A stretch of DNA of 64,000 nucleotides from Deltaproteobacteria bacterium (lineage in GTDB: Bacteria > Myxococcota_A > UBA796 > SXON01): positions 1 to 64,000 of the forward strand of contig CANKTH010000010.1 in assembly GCA_947486185.1 (NCBI GenBank). The letters are read 5' to 3'. The notes below the pieces were generated by a model. It had not been told where the DNA came from. It did not search any database and worked only from the letters and a program-made list of their open reading frames with translations. Of the stretch, positions 25,184-34,137 are shown piece after piece. Within the stretch, counting starts at the first letter, position 1. Every line of letters starts with the position of its first letter. The position numbers were made by a program, and so were the translations under genes.

Positions 25184-26334
25184 TTGAATGTAAGTTGTCG
25201 ATTGACCTCCCTTCCCAAGAGACCAACCGAACGTCCTCCCTGTTTGAGTGGGTCGGCTCCTTGTTCGGCTCCAAGCCTGACCTTCGGAGCGGGCAGGAGC
25301 AGCTCACGGTGAGCGGGAACAGCCTGTTGGAAGGGCTGTACGGCGCCCTCCGAGACAACGGCGTGGAGGATGCTATCGCGCTGTTGGTCGACAAGAAGGT
25401 GATCTACCACGACAAGGAGGGCCACCGTCGGGACCTGCGGCTGATGGCGGTCGCCGCCCAGGAATCGGGGGTGATGGACAAGAACTTCAAGGAGATGCAT
25501 CTCGTCATGTCCACGGAGCACGTCGGCTTGAACGTGCTGGTTGATGTGAAGATCCGGAGCCTCAACACCCTCGGCGAGCCTGAGGTGCAGATCCTACTGT
25601 CGGGGCGGCCCGAGGTGCTCACGGCTGGAAAGGACGAGAACCCAGCCAGCTACGCGGAGAGGGTGCGCGCCTTCGCCGCAGATCCGCATCAGTTGGAGGC
25701 CCTCCGTCTCACCCTCGACAGCTTCGCTGCGCGCCTCGCGGACGCGGCGCGCCGTCACCTGCCCGTGGTCCACGTGGACCACAGGCCCGCTCACATCCAG
25801 CTTCTCCGGCCGGACAAGGCCAGCCTGACCGCGATGAATGGCACGCAGGCGGGCGAAGGCGGGGCGAGCTTGCGCGATGTGCCGGCGCGCGCCGGGCGCG
25901 CCGGCGGGGACGTTTACGGGACCTACTACTACGATCCCTACTGGGATCTCACCAACTACCTGATGTGGAGCACGCTGCTGCATAGTCACCACCACACCTC
26001 GGTCGTGTACGTCGACCGCACCGGGAGCGAGGTGCCGGCCGGCGGTGGGGACACCGGCGGGGTTCACGTCGGCGAGGGCGGCGTCAGCGTCGACTCCAGC
26101 GCGATTGAGTCGGCGCCCGACTCGGGCGTGGACTGGGGTGGCTCCGAGACCAGCGACAGTTGGGGCGGATCCGACACCAGCGACGCCGGCGGCTGGGGCG
26201 GCTCGGACACCGGCGGCGACAGCGGCTGGGGCGCGGGCGACGCGGGCGGCGGAGATGCCGGTGGCGGGGACGCGGGCGGCGGTAGCTCCTGCGGTTCAAG
26301 CTGCGGCGGCGGCTGCGGCGGCGGCGGCGACTGA
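25180..26334 (+). CDS. Protein with Gly/Ser/Asp-rich Cys tail, candidate MNIO substrate
   Basis: 384 residues from the ATG at 25180, with GGAGAAGG upstream and ATGA overlap with the previous gene. No signal peptide or TM. Residues 1-240 form an acidic soluble domain of unknown family. A Tyr/His-rich linker follows (GTYYYDPYWDLTNYLMW, then HSHHHTSVVYVDRTG). From about residue 285 the sequence is low complexity: repeated D-x-G-W-G-G-S-D-T-S-D and D-A-G-G-G units, ending in GSSCGSSCGGGCGGGGD with Cys371, Cys375 and Cys379. Apart from Cys4 these are the only cysteines. A short Cys/Gly tail in an MNIO operon is what one expects of a modified substrate or metal-binding tail. Substrate status is inference. 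Confidence 0.7.
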   Translation: MIECKLSIDLPSQETNRTSSLFEWVGSLFGSKPDLRSGQEQLTVSGNSLLEGLYGALRDNGVEDAIALLVDKKVIYHDKEGHRRDLRLMAVAAQESGVMDKNFKEMHLVMSTEHVGLNVLVDVKIRSLNTLGEPEVQILLSGRPEVLTAGKDENPASYAERVRAFAADPHQLEALRLTLDSFAARLADAARRHLPVVHVDHRPAHIQLLRPDKASLTAMNGTQAGEGGASLRDVPARAGRAGGDVYGTYYYDPYWDLTNYLMWSTLLHSHHHTSVVYVDRTGSEVPAGGGDTGGVHVGEGGVSVDSSAIESAPDSGVDWGGSETSDSWGGSDTSDAGGWGGSDTGGDSGWGAGDAGGGDAGGGDAGGGSSCGSSCGGGCGGGGD

Positions 26335-26413
26335 GCCGCTCTGGCGAGGCCCGCCGGTGCGACCGGATCGGCCGAGCCTTTACATGCAGGTGACTTTCAG
26401 ATAGCCGGCAAGC

Positions 26414-26842
26414 ATGTCGCCGCCCGAGCGGATCCGTGCTGCTGGCCTGCGTCGAACCCCAGCCCGGATCGCGGTTTTTGGGCGTCTGCTCGCGAACGGG
26501 CGGCCGTACACCCACGCCGAGCTCCTCGCGGATCCCGAGCTCGCGGGGCTCGACCACGTCACCCTTTACCGCACGCTGGCCGCGCTGGTGGACGCTGAGC
26601 TGATCCATCGGGTTTTTGGGATCGATGGGGTGTGGCGTTACGGGGTGCAGCCGGCCGGCGGGCCGGGATGTCCGGGGAACCACGTCCACTTTTTGTGCCG
26701 GAGTTGCGGCGGAATGCGGTGTCTCTACGACTCTCCGATGCCCAGAGTTCCGCTCCCTGAGAGTACGGAGGTGGAAGGCCGGCATTTTCTGGTGTACGGC
26801 CGGTGTGCCGCGTGTGTACGCGCGGGTGAGGCGACCGCGTGA
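26414..26842 (+). CDS. Fur-family metalloregulator
   Basis: 142 residues from an ATG at 26414 with weak Shine-Dalgarno. The N-terminal winged helix has RRTPARIAVFGRLLANGRPY, then HAELLADPELAGLDHVTLYR with the recognition helix THVTLYRTLAALV. The C-terminal dimer domain has NHVHFLCRSCGGMRCL and YGRCAACVRAG, giving two CxxC pairs for structural Zn. It is shorter than typical Fur and could be Fur, Zur or a Mo/other-metal variant; the HVHF motif is the usual metal site. It stands 79 bases after the Cys-tailed gene and its stop overlaps the GTG of the ABC permease (GTGA), so it is the first gene of, and probably controls, the ModBC-like operon and perhaps the MNIO genes. Confidence 0.85.
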   Translation: MSPPERIRAAGLRRTPARIAVFGRLLANGRPYTHAELLADPELAGLDHVTLYRTLAALVDAELIHRVFGIDGVWRYGVQPAGGPGCPGNHVHFLCRSCGGMRCLYDSPMPRVPLPESTEVEGRHFLVYGRCAACVRAGEATA

Positions 26843-27525
26843 TCGACGTCACTGCGGCGGTGCGCCTGTCGGTGCTCGTGGGGCTGGCCTCCACCCTCTT
26901 GAGCCTGGGGCCGGCGGTCGGGTGCGCCTGGCTGCTCGCGCGCGGTCATTTCCGCGGAAAGTCCCTTGTTTCCGCGGTCATTTTTGCACCGCTCGTGCTT
27001 CCTCCGGTGGTCACGGGGCTCTTGATGCTGAAGCTCCTTGGCCGCAGCTCGTGGCTCGGTGGCTGGCTCGCCGAGCAGGGGTGGCCGCTGACCTTCTCGT
27101 TGACGGGCGCGGTGCTCGCGGCGGTCGTGGTCGGCTTCCCTCTCTATGTCATGGCGATTCGTTCTGCCTTCGAGGCGGTGGATCCTCGACTCGAGGAGGT
27201 GTCGGCGAGCCTCGGCGCTTCGCCCTGGCAGACGTGGTGGCGTGTGACGCTTCCGCTGGCCGCCCCAGGGGTCGCGGCGGGGATGGTGCTGGCCTTTGCA
27301 AGGGGACTGGGGGAGTTTGGCGCCACGGCGGTGCTTGCGGGCAACATCGAGGGCCAGACCAGGACGATCGCGCTCGCGGTCTACACCCTTCTGGAGGCGC
27401 CCGACGGTCACCAGGCGCTCCGCAGTCTGCTTTTCGCAAGTATATTCCTTGCGATTGCTGCGCTGTTCGGCTTCGAGAGCTTGACGCGCCGCCAGCGCGG
27501 GAGGCTCGACCTTGACGAACGATGA
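26839..27525 (+). CDS. modB: ModB-like molybdate/tungstate ABC permease
   Basis: 228 residues from a GTG at 26839 overlapping the Fur-family stop. Five to six TM segments, FAPLVLPPVVTGLLML near the start and the EAA loop EEVSASLGASPWQTWWRVTL at about 115-135, followed by GEFGATAVLAGNI, the ModB-type signature. It pairs with the downstream ATPase to form the inner-membrane oxyanion importer. No ModA-like periplasmic binding protein is encoded in the window. The overlap with modC is 14 bases. Substrate specificity is from family resemblance. Confidence 0.85.
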   Translation: MIDVTAAVRLSVLVGLASTLLSLGPAVGCAWLLARGHFRGKSLVSAVIFAPLVLPPVVTGLLMLKLLGRSSWLGGWLAEQGWPLTFSLTGAVLAAVVVGFPLYVMAIRSAFEAVDPRLEEVSASLGASPWQTWWRVTLPLAAPGVAAGMVLAFARGLGEFGATAVLAGNIEGQTRTIALAVYTLLEAPDGHQALRSLLFASIFLAIAALFGFESLTRRQRGRLDLDER

Positions 27526-28147
27526 GCTCGGGCTGGACGTCGACGTCCGGCTGCGGCTGGGCCAGGGCACCCGGCGTTGGACCCTGCGGGCGGCGCGGGG
27601 CAACGTAGGCATCGTGGGCCCCTCGGGCGGCGGCAAGACCACGTTGTTGCGGGTGTTGGCGGGCGTAGAGCGTCGGGCCGCCGGTCACGTCATCGTCAAC
27701 GGAGAGGTCTGGCAGGACGAACGGCGTTTTGTGCCGGCGTGGCGACGTAGGGTGGGCTGGGTGCCGCAGGATTCGGCCTTGTTCCCGCACCTCTCCGTTC
27801 GGCAGAACCTCTGTTATTCCGGGAGTCAAGACCTGGACGAGGTGGTAGCCGTGCTGGGGGTCGCCCACTTGTTGGGCCGGGCGCCCCGCCACCTCTCGGG
27901 GGGAGAGCGCCAGCGGATCGCGCTCGGCCGCGCGATGTTGTCGTCGCCCCAGCTGCTGCTCCTCGATGAGCCTTTTTCAGCCTTGGACAAGGAGCTTCGT
28001 GGGCGCGTGGCCCGTGAGCTGGTGGGCTGGTGTCGCTCACGTGGGGTGCCGGTGGTGCTCGTGAGCCACGACGAGCGTGACCTGATGCCGTTCTCTGCGT
28101 CCTGCTGGGAGCTCGGCGACGACGGCCTCCGGCCCGCGGGCGGCTGA
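27512..28147 (+). CDS. modC: ModC-like ABC transporter ATPase
   Basis: 211 residues from a TTG at 27512 inside the end of modB. Walker A GPSGGGKTT, Q-loop VPQDSALFPHLSVRQN, signature HLSGGERQRIALGRAM, Walker B LLLLDEPFSALD and H-loop LVSHD are all intact. It ends soon after the nucleotide-binding domain and lacks the C-terminal Mop/TOBE domain seen in longer ModC proteins, so regulation by bound oxyanion is not expected. It partners with the ModB-like permease; together they import molybdate, tungstate or a related anion. Last gene of the plus-strand run that began at 21562. Confidence 0.85.
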   Translation: MTNDELGLDVDVRLRLGQGTRRWTLRAARGNVGIVGPSGGGKTTLLRVLAGVERRAAGHVIVNGEVWQDERRFVPAWRRRVGWVPQDSALFPHLSVRQNLCYSGSQDLDEVVAVLGVAHLLGRAPRHLSGGERQRIALGRAMLSSPQLLLLDEPFSALDKELRGRVARELVGWCRSRGVPVVLVSHDERDLMPFSASCWELGDDGLRPAGG

Positions 28148-28171
28148 CCCGGGCCGCCGGGGTCGCCCCCT

Positions 28172-29002
28172 TCACTGGGCTGGAGGCACCAGTCGGATCT
28201 CCGGCAGGCCGCGGGGCCCGTTCGGCGGGGCGTAGGTCACGGTCACCTCCGTGGGTGGCGAGCGGGAGTCGGGCAGGAGCACGGTCAGGCTGCCGGTGAC
28301 GAGGCCTCGAGCCGGAATCCTTGTCGAACCATGATAACCGGCCTCAGCTCCCGGCACCGGCTTCCGTCCCCCGGGTCCGCGCGCCTCAAAACGCGGGAGC
28401 AGTTCGACCGGAGCGTCACCCGGGTTGTGGGTGTAGATCGGCACCTCGATCGCCCACACCGAAGCGGGCGCGAGGCCTTCGGCGGCGGTGCGCTGCACCC
28501 GACGGGTCCGCGACACCTGGCCGATCTCCAGTTCGAGCCCGGTGGTTGCGAGCTCGGTGAGGCGCGCGCGCGCCTCGGCCGTGTCCCCATCCTGGTACCC
28601 GTAGTCTACCCTCACGGTGCGCGGCGCGCGGAAGCTCTGGGGTTGACGGCGATAGGCGTAGATCCGGAAGCTCTCCGTGGCGCCTGGTTCGAGTGCGCCC
28701 CCCTCCAGGAGCGCCCGGTTCCCCTCCTTGAGCTCCGTCCAGTAGCTGCTGGCGTCACGCTCGTCGCGGACCCGCAGCAGGTCCACCACCGTGAGCGGCT
28801 GGGAGTGGGGGTTGTGAAGTTGGAGGGTGAACTCCATCACGAACTCGCCTTCGCCGCGCGACCAGGTCACCGCGTCGGGCTCCAGGCTCAGCTCCGGGAG
28901 GCTGTCGAGCGGTAGGATCAGCCCCGAAGCACCGTTTTCGGACGCGTCGGCCATCGGCGGATCCGCCGAAGTGCAGGCGAGCGCGAGCAGGAGCAGGTGC
29001 AT
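28172..29002 (-). CDS. Lipoprotein of unknown function with two beta-sandwich-like halves
   Basis: 276 residues from the ATG at 29002; longer ORF extensions overlap the divergent ABC gene and were rejected. The start MHLLLLALAC gives a minimal lipobox (Cys10) but lacks basic n-region residues. The protein shows two similar beta-rich segments: FTLQLHNPHSQPLTVVDLL with GATESFRIYAYRRQ, and VPIYTHNPGDAPVELLPR with GLVTGSLTVLLPD. This resembles LEA type-2/WHy-like immunoglobulin-type repeats. It ends 25 bases after the plus-strand ABC ATPase gene cluster (modC) and is divergent from the next ABC system. Function unknown. Confidence 0.7.
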   Translation of the reverse strand: MHLLLLALACTSADPPMADASENGASGLILPLDSLPELSLEPDAVTWSRGEGEFVMEFTLQLHNPHSQPLTVVDLLRVRDERDASSYWTELKEGNRALLEGGALEPGATESFRIYAYRRQPQSFRAPRTVRVDYGYQDGDTAEARARLTELATTGLELEIGQVSRTRRVQRTAAEGLAPASVWAIEVPIYTHNPGDAPVELLPRFEARGPGGRKPVPGAEAGYHGSTRIPARGLVTGSLTVLLPDSRSPPTEVTVTYAPPNGPRGLPEIRLVPPAQ

Positions 29003-29089
29003 GGGCCCAAGGTAGCCCGCGCACGCCGAATTTTCCTCCCGTCCACCCAGCTCCCGGCGCAGGTAAGCCGCGTCGGCTAAACATCCGCG

Positions 29090-29776
29090 ATGTCCGTGCC
29101 CGTCCTCGCCGCCTCCGGGCTCTGTCGTGAGTTCCCGGGCGGGGTCCACGCCGTGGCGGACGTGAGTTTTGAGCTCCAACCAGCGGAGATCGTCGCGATC
29201 ACCGGGCCGTCGGGCTCGGGGAAGTCCACGCTGCTCTCGCTCCTCGCGGGCCTCCTGCGCCCGACCGCCGGTGAGGTGTGGGTCAACGGTACGGCGCTCT
29301 CCGGCCTGTCGGAGGGTGAGCGGGCCCGCCTCAGGCGGCGAGAGCTCGGCTTTGTTTTTCAGTCCTTCAACCTGGTTCCGGTGCTGAGCATCGCCGAGAA
29401 CGTCGGGCTGCCGCAGCTCCTCGACGGCGCCTCCGAGCGGGAGATCCGGCCCCGGGTGGCAGAGGCGCTGGCCGCGGTGGGCCTGAGCCACCGGGCCGCG
29501 CACCTGCCCGGCGCGGCGTCGGTGGGGGAGCAGCAACGGGCGGCGATCGCGCGCGCGCTGGCCGGCCAGCCGCGGGTGCTGCTCGCCGACGAGCCGACCG
29601 GCAGCCTCGATCGTGAACGTGGCGCCGCGATCCTCGATCTACTGGAGCTATCGCGGAGAACGAGGGGGATGAGCGTCATCCTCGTGACCCATGATCTCGA
29701 AGCCGCGGCGCGCGCGGATCGACAGCTCCAGATGCGCGACGGGCGCCTCTGCGCCCCGGGTGGGCGCTCCGATTGA
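29090..29776 (+). CDS. MacB/LolD-type ABC transporter ATPase
   Basis: 228 residues from the ATG at 29090. Walker A TGPSGSGKSTLL, Q-loop FVFQSFNLVPVLSIAENV, Walker B VLLADEPTGSLD and H-loop LVTHD match the MacB/LolD/FtsE group that drives FtsX-type permeases. The signature is unusual: GAASVGEQQRAAIARAL, where LSGGEQQR is expected. The Ser and Gly closest to the nucleotide are shifted, so hydrolysis may be altered. The stop overlaps the TTG of the next gene. With that permease it probably moves a lipoprotein, envelope substrate or mechanically signals to the periplasm. Confidence 0.9.
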   Translation: MSVPVLAASGLCREFPGGVHAVADVSFELQPAEIVAITGPSGSGKSTLLSLLAGLLRPTAGEVWVNGTALSGLSEGERARLRRRELGFVFQSFNLVPVLSIAENVGLPQLLDGASEREIRPRVAEALAAVGLSHRAAHLPGAASVGEQQRAAIARALAGQPRVLLADEPTGSLDRERGAAILDLLELSRRTRGMSVILVTHDLEAAARADRQLQMRDGRLCAPGGRSD

Positions 29777-32241
29777 TCCGGGCGCTCCTCCTCCTGGCCT
29801 GGCGCTTTCTCGGAGCCCGCCCTCTCGCCGCGGCGGTCACGGTGTGGGGGGTCGCGGCGGGGGTCGCCGCTGTACGCGCGATGAACCTCGGGTCGGATGG
29901 CGCGATCGCGACGTGGAGGGCGGTCTTTGTCGAGGCCGCGGGACCTGCCTCGTGGGTGGTGGTGGCGCCGGGCGGCGGTCCCCTGCCCGCGGGCACGACC
30001 GAGTGGGCGGAATCCCAGGTTGAGGCGGCCCTGCCCGCGGTCGTCACTACGACCGTACGGCTTCAGGAGCTACGCTTCTGGATGGGCGTCGTGCTGCCGG
30101 AGGGCACGGCCGGGCTCACGGTGATCGGCGTAGATCCGGGACGTGAGCGCGGCTGGGGTCGCTGGCGCGTGAAGTCAGGGGCCGAGGAGCCGGCGGAGGA
30201 CGGCGTGTTGGTCGGCGCCGCCTGGGCGCAGGCCCGGGGGCTGGAGCCGGGGGGACGGGTGCAGATCGTCGCGGGTCAGCGTGTGCTCGACCTGCCGATC
30301 CGGGGTCTGATCACGCGTGAGGGTCTCGGGGCTCGCGCCTGGGGTCGCGTGGTGCTCGCCGATATCCGTGCCGTACGTGGCTGGTTCGGGCTCGCGGACG
30401 ACGCCGTACACGAGCTGGCGCTGGTGACCCGCGAAGACCGGGCACCGACCCCGCCGCCGGCCGGCGCTACGCTCTCGCGGCCCCGGGAGCGTGGCGATGA
30501 GGTCGCGCAGAAGCTGGCGAACCTGCGCGCGGGCACCGAGCTCTTGGGCGGGGTCACCCTCCTGCTCGCCGCGCTGGTGGTGGCAGGCCAGTTCAGCGCC
30601 CGCGCGGCCGCCCGGGCTCAGATCCTGGCGTTGGTTCGTACGATTGGGGCGAGCCGAGCGGTGGCATCGGCCACGTTGCTGGTCGAAGCGGGGCTCCTGG
30701 GTCTGGTGGGTTCGGCGCTCGGGGTGCTGCTCGGCGGGCCGTTGGCGGTGGGCGTCGCCTGGGCTCTCGGTCAGGGGGTGCAGGCGGAGCTGCACGTGGA
30801 CCTCTGGAGTACCGCGGGCGCATCCAACGCGTTCTTCCTGGGCTGTGGCGTCACGGTGCTGGCGGTCGGTGGGCCGGCCTGGGCGGCTGGACGCGGGGAG
30901 CCCCTTGACGCGTTGAGGGGCCAGTCCGCCACCCCGGGGCCCGCGCCCAGGTGGATGGGGCCGGTGGGGCTCTTGATGTTGGGCGTGTCAGCGCTGATGT
31001 TGGCCTGGCACCCGCCCGTCGGCGCCGACCGGGTCGCGACGCTCTTCCGGGTCGGCGTGGGCCTCGTCGGCATGGCGCTGCTCCTCCCCGCGCTGATATC
31101 GCCGCTGAGTCGGCTCCGAAACTGGGTTCCGGCGGGCGGTGTCGCGACGCGCCTCGGGCTGGCGGGGCTCGGTTGGCGGCCGATCCGCACCGGGCTCGCG
31201 GCGGCGACCGTCGCGCTCGCGCTGGGGCTCGTGGGGGGTGTCGGTGCGATCAACGCCGGGCTTCGGGTCGAGATGGAGCGGTGGAGCCGAGCCGCCTTGG
31301 GTTGGGACTGGTACCTGAGCCAGCCGGCCGGGCTGTCGCCCGCGGACGTCGAGGCGATCACGAACACTCCTGGTGTACAACGTGCACTCCCGCTGAGTGT
31401 TCTGCCGTTGACGGTTCACCTCGCGGACGGGCGCATCGCGTCGCTGTCTCTCCTTGCCCTCGACCCCGAACAGTACGCCGAGGCCGGGTTCCTTCAGTTC
31501 CCCGCGGATGTCACCGGGGGCGCTTCGCAGGTCGCCGCGCTCGCCGATGACCACAGCGTGCTGGTGAGCAGCGTAGTGGCGGCCCAGTGGCAGCTCGCCG
31601 AGGGGGCGCGCCTCCAGGTCGCGTGTCCGACCGGGAGCTGTGAGCTCGCCGTGCGCGGCGTCGTCGTCGACTACACGCAGAACGGCTTTGTGGTGGTCGG
31701 GTCTCGCGGCCTCGCGCGGCGGCTCGGTGGGGTTGAGCACGCCGATGTGGTGGTGGTCCGAGGCGGCTCGGAGTCGACCTTGTGCGAGGCGCCTGGGCGG
31801 GTCTGCGAGTCGCGGGAGGAGCTGCGCCGACGTGTAGGCGAGCTTGTCAGCCGCTCGTTGACCGCGCTGGACCTGCTGCTCGTGCTCGGCGGGCTCATCG
31901 GCGTCCTGGCGGTCGGCGCGGCGATCGGACAGGGGGCGGTGGAGCGCCTGGATGAAATCGCACTTCTACGGTTGCTTGGTCTCGCCCCGGAGGCCGTACC
32001 ACGACTGTTCTGGATCGAAGCCGGCGTCACGTGCGCGCTCGGGGTGGTGGTCGGCATCCCGCTCGGCGTCGCGCTGGGCTGGGTGTTCTCCGGCGCGACC
32101 CGTTCGTTGGGTATTCCGGTGCCGCTGGTGACGGCGTGGGGCGCGATGGGACTCTGTGTGGCGTTGCTTGCGGTCACCAGCGCGGCGACCGCAGCGTGGG
32201 TGGGCCGCCGCGCCGCCCGGAGGGTCATCGGCAGCGCATGA
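29773..32241 (+). CDS. FtsX/MacB-type ABC transporter permease
   Basis: 822 residues from a TTG at 29773 that overlaps the ATPase stop (TTGA). Two FtsX cassettes: an N-terminal TM and a periplasmic MacB-PCD-like domain, three TM helices with the segment LGGVTLLLAALVVAGQFSAR at about 255, then a second periplasmic domain and a final three helices ending WVGRRAARR. The layout of one permease with eight TM helices fits the LolC/E-duplicated or DevC-type half. It is co-translated with the ATPase. Its 3' end overlaps the convergent kinase gene by 17 bases. Confidence 0.85.
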   Translation: MIRALLLLAWRFLGARPLAAAVTVWGVAAGVAAVRAMNLGSDGAIATWRAVFVEAAGPASWVVVAPGGGPLPAGTTEWAESQVEAALPAVVTTTVRLQELRFWMGVVLPEGTAGLTVIGVDPGRERGWGRWRVKSGAEEPAEDGVLVGAAWAQARGLEPGGRVQIVAGQRVLDLPIRGLITREGLGARAWGRVVLADIRAVRGWFGLADDAVHELALVTREDRAPTPPPAGATLSRPRERGDEVAQKLANLRAGTELLGGVTLLLAALVVAGQFSARAAARAQILALVRTIGASRAVASATLLVEAGLLGLVGSALGVLLGGPLAVGVAWALGQGVQAELHVDLWSTAGASNAFFLGCGVTVLAVGGPAWAAGRGEPLDALRGQSATPGPAPRWMGPVGLLMLGVSALMLAWHPPVGADRVATLFRVGVGLVGMALLLPALISPLSRLRNWVPAGGVATRLGLAGLGWRPIRTGLAAATVALALGLVGGVGAINAGLRVEMERWSRAALGWDWYLSQPAGLSPADVEAITNTPGVQRALPLSVLPLTVHLADGRIASLSLLALDPEQYAEAGFLQFPADVTGGASQVAALADDHSVLVSSVVAAQWQLAEGARLQVACPTGSCELAVRGVVVDYTQNGFVVVGSRGLARRLGGVEHADVVVVRGGSESTLCEAPGRVCESREELRRRVGELVSRSLTALDLLLVLGGLIGVLAVGAAIGQGAVERLDEIALLRLLGLAPEAVPRLFWIEAGVTCALGVVVGIPLGVALGWVFSGATRSLGIPVPLVTAWGAMGLCVALLAVTSAATAAWVGRRAARRVIGSA

Positions 32242-34045
32242 TGCCGACGATGATGGTGCAGGTGTACTTGCCCCCAGTGTCCAACGGGATCGACGAGGCC
32301 GACACACCGCCTTTTGCGGAGACGAGGCACTCGGTGCGGCGCGGGAGGTTGGCGAGCTTCACCACGCCGCCCTCGACCTCGGCCCGCTCCCGGACCGCGC
32401 CGCAGAGGACATCCACGTACTGGGGCACGGTGCCCTCGAACACGATCTCCATGCTCTTGGCCTGCTCATCGGACTCCGCGATGTCCTCCTGCTGTTTTTT
32501 CTCTTCCTCCGTGGGCTCGATGGGCGTCACCGGCGTGGGGGTCACGGGCGGCGGGGGATAAAGCAGGGCTTCGATGGGCTCCTTGCCAACTACGCCAGCG
32601 ACCGCGAGCAGCGCGACCGCGACCAGGGCGAAGAGCACGGTGTTTCCGGAGCCCGGGGACGCGGCGGGGTTGGGGGCAGCCGGTCGAGGCGCAGGTGCCG
32701 GGCGGGTTGGCGGGGGCGTCGGCGGATCGGGTGGACGGATGTCCGGGATCCGAGTGACGGTCGCGCGAGGGAGGTTCGGCGCGCTCACCTCGTAGACGGA
32801 GTCCTCTTCGCTCTGCGGGGCGGGTGGCGGCGCGTTCGCCTCGCCGCCGTAGAGGGGCGGGAGCGCGGGCGGGGGGCTGGGCCGGGCTGGCGGCAGGGGG
32901 GCGCGGGGCGAGGGTAGGGCCGGCTGTGGGGCCGGCGATTGGGCCAACGGCGGGAGGGGGCGGGGCGACGCCGGGACCGGCGCTTGGGCCTGCGGCGAGG
33001 GGGCGCGGGGGCGGGGCAGCGCTGGCGACGAAACGCCGCCCGGGTCGAGGGGGTGCGGCTCGGCTGCGGCGGGCGTCGGGCTGCCCACCTCGATGCTTGG
33101 TTTGAGCCGGTCGGCGAGCGCCGGCAGGTCGCCCCAGACGCCGACGTCAATCGTCTCGGCGCCCCAGGCGTCCAGCATCGCGCCGGCGTTGGCCGGTCGG
33201 TCGCCCGGGCTGGCGCGGAGGGCCGCCTCGATGACACCGATGCGGCGTTCGCCGAGGGCAGGCACCAGGGGTCGGAGGGGGGCGTAGCTCTCCTCCCGGG
33301 CGGCCTTCAGGATCTCGAACAGGTCTTCGAGGGGAAAAGCTGGCTGGCCGGTCACCAGCTCGTAGAGGATGGCGCCGAGGGCAAAAACATCGGCGCGAGC
33401 ATCCACATTCTTGGAGTTGCGTTGCTGCTCCGGTGCCATGTACGCGGGGGTGCCCATGGTCGCGTTGGTGCGCGTGTGGGGCCCACCGAGATCCTCATCC
33501 AGCAACAGCACCTTGGCCAGCCCGAAGTCGGCGACCCGGGGCACGAGGCGCCCGTTGGACGGATCGATCAGGATGTTGGCTGGTTTGAGGTCGCGGTGGA
33601 CGAGCCCTTGTTTGTGGGCCGCCGCGACCCCCGCGAGGATGCCCTGGGCCAGGGCGGTGGATTGGGCGAGGCGCAGCCGGCGCTCGTACAGGAGGGCATA
33701 GAGCGAAGGCCCCGGTACAAACTCCATCACGAGCACTGGTCCGTCGGCCGAGGTCAGGACGTCCACCACGGACACCACATTGGGGTGGTTGAGGCGAGCC
33801 TGGATCCGGCCCTCCAGCATCAGCCGCTCGCGGATGACGTCCGAGCCAACCCGGACGATCTTCAGCGCGCGCAGTACGCCGAGGCTGGAGTGGCGCGCAA
33901 GATAAACCTCGGCGATCCCACCTTCTCCCAGGAGGCCCTCGACCATGTAGCGGTCAACCGTGGCGCCAGCGTTGAGCAACATCCCGTACTGCTTAGCGCG
34001 TTCCGGCGCTCGGCGCGGGCTCGGTAGCGCCTCGATGAGCCACAT
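32225..34045 (-). CDS. Membrane-anchored Ser/Thr protein kinase
   Basis: 606 residues from the ATG at 34045, chosen for the GGGGAG seven bases upstream; an ATG at 33982 is the alternative and far-upstream extensions are antisense. The kinase domain (33-290) is complete: LGEGGIAEVYLA, Lys62, Glu78, HRDLKPANIL with Asp152, DFG at 173-175, GTPAYMAPEQ, and FALGAILYELVTG. A long Pro/Ala-rich linker follows, with one TM helix at about 490 (NTVLFALVAVALLAVAGVV), a charged patch (EEEKKQQEDIAES) and an exported C-terminal domain of about 80 residues with four Cys, ending IMRCR. That domain is a likely sensor. It points toward and overlaps the FtsX-type permease, and is divergent from the coiled-coil membrane protein. 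Confidence 0.9.
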   Translation of the reverse strand: MWLIEALPSPRRAPERAKQYGMLLNAGATVDRYMVEGLLGEGGIAEVYLARHSSLGVLRALKIVRVGSDVIRERLMLEGRIQARLNHPNVVSVVDVLTSADGPVLVMEFVPGPSLYALLYERRLRLAQSTALAQGILAGVAAAHKQGLVHRDLKPANILIDPSNGRLVPRVADFGLAKVLLLDEDLGGPHTRTNATMGTPAYMAPEQQRNSKNVDARADVFALGAILYELVTGQPAFPLEDLFEILKAAREESYAPLRPLVPALGERRIGVIEAALRASPGDRPANAGAMLDAWGAETIDVGVWGDLPALADRLKPSIEVGSPTPAAAEPHPLDPGGVSSPALPRPRAPSPQAQAPVPASPRPLPPLAQSPAPQPALPSPRAPLPPARPSPPPALPPLYGGEANAPPPAPQSEEDSVYEVSAPNLPRATVTRIPDIRPPDPPTPPPTRPAPAPRPAAPNPAASPGSGNTVLFALVAVALLAVAGVVGKEPIEALLYPPPPVTPTPVTPIEPTEEEKKQQEDIAESDEQAKSMEIVFEGTVPQYVDVLCGAVRERAEVEGGVVKLANLPRRTECLVSAKGGVSASSIPLDTGGKYTCTIIVGIMRCR

Positions 34046-34137
34046 TCGGCCGCTCCCCGGGCGCCCCTGGAGCCCTGGTGCCAGGCTCAGCACCGCCGGG
34101 CCTGGAAGCTGGCGGGGCGCGAAGATAGGGGCGCCGC

